From NCBI GenBank assembly GCA_003857395.1, contig RPRC01000215.1, forward strand, positions 1-10,066: a stretch of 10,066 bases of DNA, read 5' to 3'. Position 1 is the first letter of the stretch. Every line of letters starts with the position of its first letter. The position numbers and the translations under genes were made by a program. Below, one piece after another: positions 6,370 to 10,066 of the stretch. The DNA comes from Geobacter sp. (GTDB taxonomy: Bacteria > Desulfobacterota > Desulfuromonadia > Geobacterales > Geobacteraceae). Under the pieces are notes generated by a model, which saw nothing but the letters and a program-made list of their open reading frames with translations, was not told the DNA's origin and did no database searches.

Positions 6370-9300
6370 ATGGGAATATCAATGACCGAAGAAACTGAAA
6401 TTAGCCGGATTAGCAGATTGTCCGAGACCGTTCGGAAAGCCCGGGGGGGAGATTTTTCCTTTCGTATCGAAACCTCCGGCAAGAACGATGAACTCGACGT
6501 GCTTGCGGATGAGATCCGGCAGATGGTCGAATGCCTGCAAGAGCAGGGCGACGGGCGCAAGGCGGCCGAAGATGCTCAGAGGGATTGCGAAGAGAAGTAT
6601 CGCCGTTTGCAGGCGAATATCCCTGGTATGGTGTACACGTTTGCACAACATCCGGACGGAAGTTATACCTTCTCCTATGTGAACGAAGCCTCCCGGCAGT
6701 TGTTCGATCTTTCGCCCGAAGATCTCATGGCTGATGCCAGCTTCATAACCAGACTTATCCACCCCGATGATCGCGAGAAATTTGCGTCATCCGTGAGAAT
6801 ATCCGCCGAGACACAACAACCCTGGCGGGAAGTAGTGCGACATATCGTTAACGGCGAAGTGCGCTGGTACGATTGCATGTCCCGCCCTGAATTGCAAGCC
6901 GACGGCGATCTCCTCTGGGATGGCATAATCCTGGAGATTACCGAGCGGAAGCGTGCGGAGGAGGCATTACGGGCGAGCGAAAATCGCTTCCGCATCATCG
7001 TCGAAGCCGCCGAGGAGGGAATCTGGCAAGTCGATCGGGAATGGAAGACCAGCTATGTCAACCGTCGCATGGAACAGATGCTTGGCTGTGAACCCGGTTC
7101 GATGCTGGGTCTGCAGATCCATGAGTTCATGGATGATGAAGGGCGCCGGGCCTTGGCAGAATTTATCAAGCGCCGTGAGGATGGCCTGCACGAAACCCAT
7201 GATTTCAGGTTTGCCCGCCGTGACGGTTCCCGTCTCGATGCACTGGTAACTGCAACCCCCCTGATCGACGAGCGCGGCGAATTTGCCGGCAGCTTCGCCA
7301 TGGTAACGGATATTACCGAGCGCAAGCGGGTCGAGAATGCCCTGAGATTGAGCCAGTTCATAATAGACAAGGCTTTCCTGGGCATCTTTCAGGGGGATAA
7401 AGACGGCAGGATTCTGTCCGTCAATGAGCACTGGGCAAAAAAACTGGGATACACCCCCGAGGAACTCTGCGCCTTGAGTTTCTTCGATATCGATCCGAAT
7501 CTGACCCAGGATACCTGGCGCGAGCACAGGAATAAATTGGCCGCCACCGGTTTCAATACCTTTGAATCGCTGCATCGCCGCAAGGATGGGGCGACCTTTC
7601 CCGTGGAAGTCACGGTCAACTACCTCAAGTTCCAGGACCGGGAATTCAGTTGCTCGTTTGCCAGGGACATCACCAAGCTAAAAGCTAAAGATGAAGCTCT
7701 TCGACAGGCAAATCTGATTGTGGAAAACAGCCCGGCAGTTCTGTTCCGCTGGCGGGCGGAAGATGGATGGCCGGTTGAAATGGTGTCCGGGAACGTAGCT
7801 CAGTTCGGGTATGCCCCGGAAGAATTCCTTGCCGGTGCGATCCCGTTTTTTTCGATAATATACCCTGAGGACCAGGAACGGGTGACCGCTGAAGTGCGCG
7901 AGTATTCCGCCGGAGGTGCCGACAATTTTCAGCAGGAATACCGGATCGTCACCAGGCAAGGGGATGTCCGCTGGATAGACGATCGCACGGCAGTCGAGCG
8001 GGATGCCGATGGACGGATTACCCACTTTCAGGGCATCGTGATAGATATCACCGACCGCAAGCGGACCGAAAGCGTCATCGCGGCCCGGATGCGCCTGCTG
8101 CAGTTCGCCGAAGCGCATACCCTGGACGAACTGCTCGAGGCTACCCTGAACGAGGTGGAGGAGTTGACCGGGAGTTGCATAGGTTTCTACCATTATCTCG
8201 AAGCCGACCAGCAAACCTTACGGCTGCAGAACTGGTCAACCAGGACAAGGAAAGTGTTCTGTGCCGCGGCAGGGAAAGGACTCCACTACGACGTGTCAGC
8301 GGCAGGGGTCTGGGTCGACTGCATCCACCAGCGCCGGCCGGTCATCCACAATGACTATGCGTCCCTTCCCCACCGCAAGGGGTTACCGGAGGGTCATCCC
8401 CCGGTACTTCGGGAACTGGTCGTGCCGATCTTCCGCGGTGAGAGTATCATGGCAATTCTCGGGGTGGGAAATAAACCATGGAATTATACTTCCGAGGACA
8501 TTGAAACTGTTTCCCTGCTGGCCGATCTTTCTTGGGGGATCGTCGAGCGGAAGCGGGCGGAAGAGGCACTCAAGGTGTCCGAGCAGAGCTACCGCGATAT
8601 CGTCGAACACGCTCCGTTTGGTATCTGCCACTCTACCGGGGAAGGAAAGCTGCTCAACGCCAATCCGGCCCTGGCACGAATTCTGAAGTACGATTCTCCG
8701 GATGAGTTGCTGGAAACCATCAACCATTCCAGCATCCAGGATGTGCTTTTCGTGGAGGCGTCGCTGCGCGAGCTCCTGGTGGGGGGAATTCAAGAAAACC
8801 AAAGGTGGCATAAGTACGAAAATCGTTACCGCTGTAAAGACGAAAGCATCATAACCTGCAATGTTCACTCGCGCGGTATTCCGGACCAGCACGGGAAGAT
8901 AGTGGAGTTCGAAAGTTTCCTGGAAAATATTACCGATCGCGTGGAGACGGAGAAGGCCCTGCGCGAAAGCGAGGAGAAATTCCGGGTGCTGGCGGAAACC
9001 GCCCCGGCTGCGATTGTTGTCTATCAGGGAGAAAAATTTGTCTATGTCAACCCCGCGGCCGTCCGGCTGTTCGGCTATGGTGAAACTGAATTGCTCCGGA
9101 TGAAATTCTGGCAATGGGCTCACCCGGAGAGCCATGCGCAGATAATGGACCGCGGCTTGGCACGTCAGCGCGGCGAGCCGGTGCCAATCCAGTACGAGCA
9201 CAGATTCGTAAACAAGAACGGTGACGTGGGTTGGGTGATGGTTTCAGCCGGAAGTATTACCTATCGGGGCAACCCGGCTGGTATTGCTACGTTTATCGAT

Positions 9301-9963
9301 ATTACCGAGAACAAGCGGACCGAGGAGAGGATGCGGGCCGCTCTTGCCGAAAAGGAGGTGCTGCTCAAGGAGGTCCATCACCGGGTGAAAAACAATCTGC
9401 AAATTATTTCTTCACTTCTCGAACTTCAGTCCGACTATATAGAGGGAGAGGGTTCCAGGAGATACATCAGGGAAAGCCAGGACCGAATCAGGTCCATGGC
9501 TCTGGTGCATGAACAGCTTTACAAGTCCGAAGACCTCTCCGTGATCGATTTTGCCTGTTATGTGGACGAGTTGGTTATGTCTCTCTACCGCTCCTCGGTG
9601 GTGGACCAGGAAAAAATTTGTGCAGTAGTGGAGGTCCGGGATATCGAACTTGGCATAGATCAGGCGATTCCCTGTGGTTTGATCATAAACGAGCTGGTTT
9701 CCAACTCCCTGAAACATGCCTTTCCCGGTAATCGGAGGGGTAGTCTTTCGATCCGCGGATCAATGGACGAGGGAGGGCATGTCTGCCTTACGGTAAGTGA
9801 TACAGGTGTCGGTTTGCCGCAGGGCTTTGATATATCCACCTCGGAGTCATTGGGATTGCAAATTGTAAACCTGCTGACGAAACAGCTGCATGGCTCTCTC
9901 GATATACGGGGGGATGAAGGTATGTCGGTTTGCATCAGGTTCAAATCGATGGTGGGAAAGTGA
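6370..9963 (+). CDS. Large soluble hybrid-sensor histidine kinase: HAMP-like, 4 PAS, GAF, 2 PAS, HisKA_2-HATPase
   Basis: 1197 aa multi-input kinase with no signal peptide or transmembrane segment, so cytoplasmic. In order: a HAMP-like region about 11-58 (GGDFSFRI, then DELDVLADEI); PAS about 74-198, 200-322, 324-438 and 446-568; GAF about 570-728; PAS about 732-860 and 863-985; HisKA_2 about 992-1070 with EVHHRVKNN (His1003/His1004); and HATPase with INELVSNSLKHAF (Asn1107, Asn1112), DTGVG at 1144-1148 and LGLQIV near 1161. All catalytic motifs are intact. There is no receiver domain, so 'hybrid' here refers only to mixed sensors. PAS 3, PAS 4 and PAS 6 match modules B, A and C of the preceding kinase. 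The true start may be the ATG at 6382 (residue 5), which has a weak GGGA upstream; the ATG at 6370 has none. Ligands are unknown. The GAF domain shows no obvious bilin-binding cysteine motif. Confidence 0.92.
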   Translation: MGISMTEETEISRISRLSETVRKARGGDFSFRIETSGKNDELDVLADEIRQMVECLQEQGDGRKAAEDAQRDCEEKYRRLQANIPGMVYTFAQHPDGSYTFSYVNEASRQLFDLSPEDLMADASFITRLIHPDDREKFASSVRISAETQQPWREVVRHIVNGEVRWYDCMSRPELQADGDLLWDGIILEITERKRAEEALRASENRFRIIVEAAEEGIWQVDREWKTSYVNRRMEQMLGCEPGSMLGLQIHEFMDDEGRRALAEFIKRREDGLHETHDFRFARRDGSRLDALVTATPLIDERGEFAGSFAMVTDITERKRVENALRLSQFIIDKAFLGIFQGDKDGRILSVNEHWAKKLGYTPEELCALSFFDIDPNLTQDTWREHRNKLAATGFNTFESLHRRKDGATFPVEVTVNYLKFQDREFSCSFARDITKLKAKDEALRQANLIVENSPAVLFRWRAEDGWPVEMVSGNVAQFGYAPEEFLAGAIPFFSIIYPEDQERVTAEVREYSAGGADNFQQEYRIVTRQGDVRWIDDRTAVERDADGRITHFQGIVIDITDRKRTESVIAARMRLLQFAEAHTLDELLEATLNEVEELTGSCIGFYHYLEADQQTLRLQNWSTRTRKVFCAAAGKGLHYDVSAAGVWVDCIHQRRPVIHNDYASLPHRKGLPEGHPPVLRELVVPIFRGESIMAILGVGNKPWNYTSEDIETVSLLADLSWGIVERKRAEEALKVSEQSYRDIVEHAPFGICHSTGEGKLLNANPALARILKYDSPDELLETINHSSIQDVLFVEASLRELLVGGIQENQRWHKYENRYRCKDESIITCNVHSRGIPDQHGKIVEFESFLENITDRVETEKALRESEEKFRVLAETAPAAIVVYQGEKFVYVNPAAVRLFGYGETELLRMKFWQWAHPESHAQIMDRGLARQRGEPVPIQYEHRFVNKNGDVGWVMVSAGSITYRGNPAGIATFIDITENKRTEERMRAALAEKEVLLKEVHHRVKNNLQIISSLLELQSDYIEGEGSRRYIRESQDRIRSMALVHEQLYKSEDLSVIDFACYVDELVMSLYRSSVVDQEKICAVVEVRDIELGIDQAIPCGLIINELVSNSLKHAFPGNRRGSLSIRGSMDEGGHVCLTVSDTGVGLPQGFDISTSESLGLQIVNLLTKQLHGSLDIRGDEGMSVCIRFKSMVGK

Positions 9964-9979
9964 AGGATGATGGTGGGAA
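9948..9979 (+). repeat. Short direct repeat spanning the kinase stop codon
   Basis: GATGGTGGGAA occurs at 9948-9958 and again at 9969-9979, 21 bp apart. Each copy is followed two bases later by TGA. The first TGA is the stop of the large kinase. It looks like a small tandem duplication of the gene's last codons. Confidence 0.6.
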
Positions 9980-9994
9980 TCTGAACAGGGTGCC

Positions 9995-10004
9995 GGTAGC
10001 TACC
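9995..10004. other. 10-bp perfect palindrome GGTAGCTACC
   Basis: A perfect palindrome in the gap after the large kinase, inside a GC-rich stretch. There is no T-run after it, so it is not a typical terminator. It may be a protein-binding site or chance. Confidence 0.3.
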
Positions 10005-10044
10005 CCATGCCCACCCGCGTTTTCACTTGGCAGAAGGAACTCCT

Positions 10045-10066
10045 ATGGCCTTGGCGACAGTACCTG
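10045..10066 (+). CDS. Possible start of a downstream gene, cut by window edge
   Basis: An ATG at 10045 is preceded by AGAAGGA (10032-10038) with a 6-nt gap, a good ribosome binding site. The frame reads M-A-L-A-T-V-P before the sequence ends. Seven residues are too few to name a product. Its position 81 bp after the large kinase would suit an operon partner such as a response regulator, but nothing in the visible bases shows that. Confidence 0.45.

Noticed and set aside
8383..9201. 272-codon minus-strand open frame within the large kinase
   Set aside because: Antisense shadow over GAF and PAS coding sequence; no supporting start signal.
9995..10004. Terminator after the large kinase
   Set aside because: Only a 10-bp palindrome without a loop or T-run; insufficient for an intrinsic terminator.

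Overview
The window looks like chromosomal DNA of a Geobacter/Desulfuromonas-like bacterium (Desulfuromonadota, the old Deltaproteobacteria). This is inferred from moderate-to-high GC, ispG next to proS, a near-consensus sigma-54 promoter, and two PAS-rich HisKA_2 sensor kinases. No sequence search was possible, so the taxonomy is an impression and not a measurement.

Layout: (1) Positions 1-2095, minus strand: ispG (MEP isoprenoid pathway) followed by the 5' two-thirds or less of proS (bacterial prolyl-tRNA synthetase), which runs off the left edge. Their 164-bp gap is filled by GTAG-type REP hairpins arranged as an inverted pair (REPIN-like), plus a third unit that contains the ispG stop codon. 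ispG has a good sigma-70-type promoter so close to its ATG that the mRNA may be leaderless. (2) Positions 2096-3138, plus strand: a divergently transcribed, probably monocistronic OmpA-family lipoprotein gene with its own promoter, strong RBS and strong intrinsic terminator. (3) Positions 3139-3981, plus strand: a long leader region with a strong sigma-54 promoter, a 117-codon gene that I do not recognise, and a second clear terminator. (4) Positions 3982-9963, plus strand: about 300 bp of non-coding DNA, then two large sensor histidine kinases in tandem. The first is membrane-anchored (2 TM, 3 PAS). The second has no membrane segment (HAMP-like, 4 PAS, GAF, 2 PAS). Both end in HisKA_2-HATPase transmitters that are clearly paralogous, and three of their PAS modules are also paralogous but occur in a different order. 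(5) A possible start of another gene lies at the right edge.

How they work together: ispG/proS and the OmpA lipoprotein are housekeeping or envelope genes. The 117-aa gene is an isolated transcription unit under likely sigma-54 control. The two kinases probably form a sensory pair that evolved by duplication and domain shuffling, with no cognate response regulator visible in the window. I see no CRISPR, phage, transposase, tRNA or rRNA. The more unusual content is regulatory and architectural: REPIN-like repeats, a possibly leaderless ispG, sigma-54 control of an unknown protein, shuffled PAS kinases and a HAMP-like domain without a membrane anchor.
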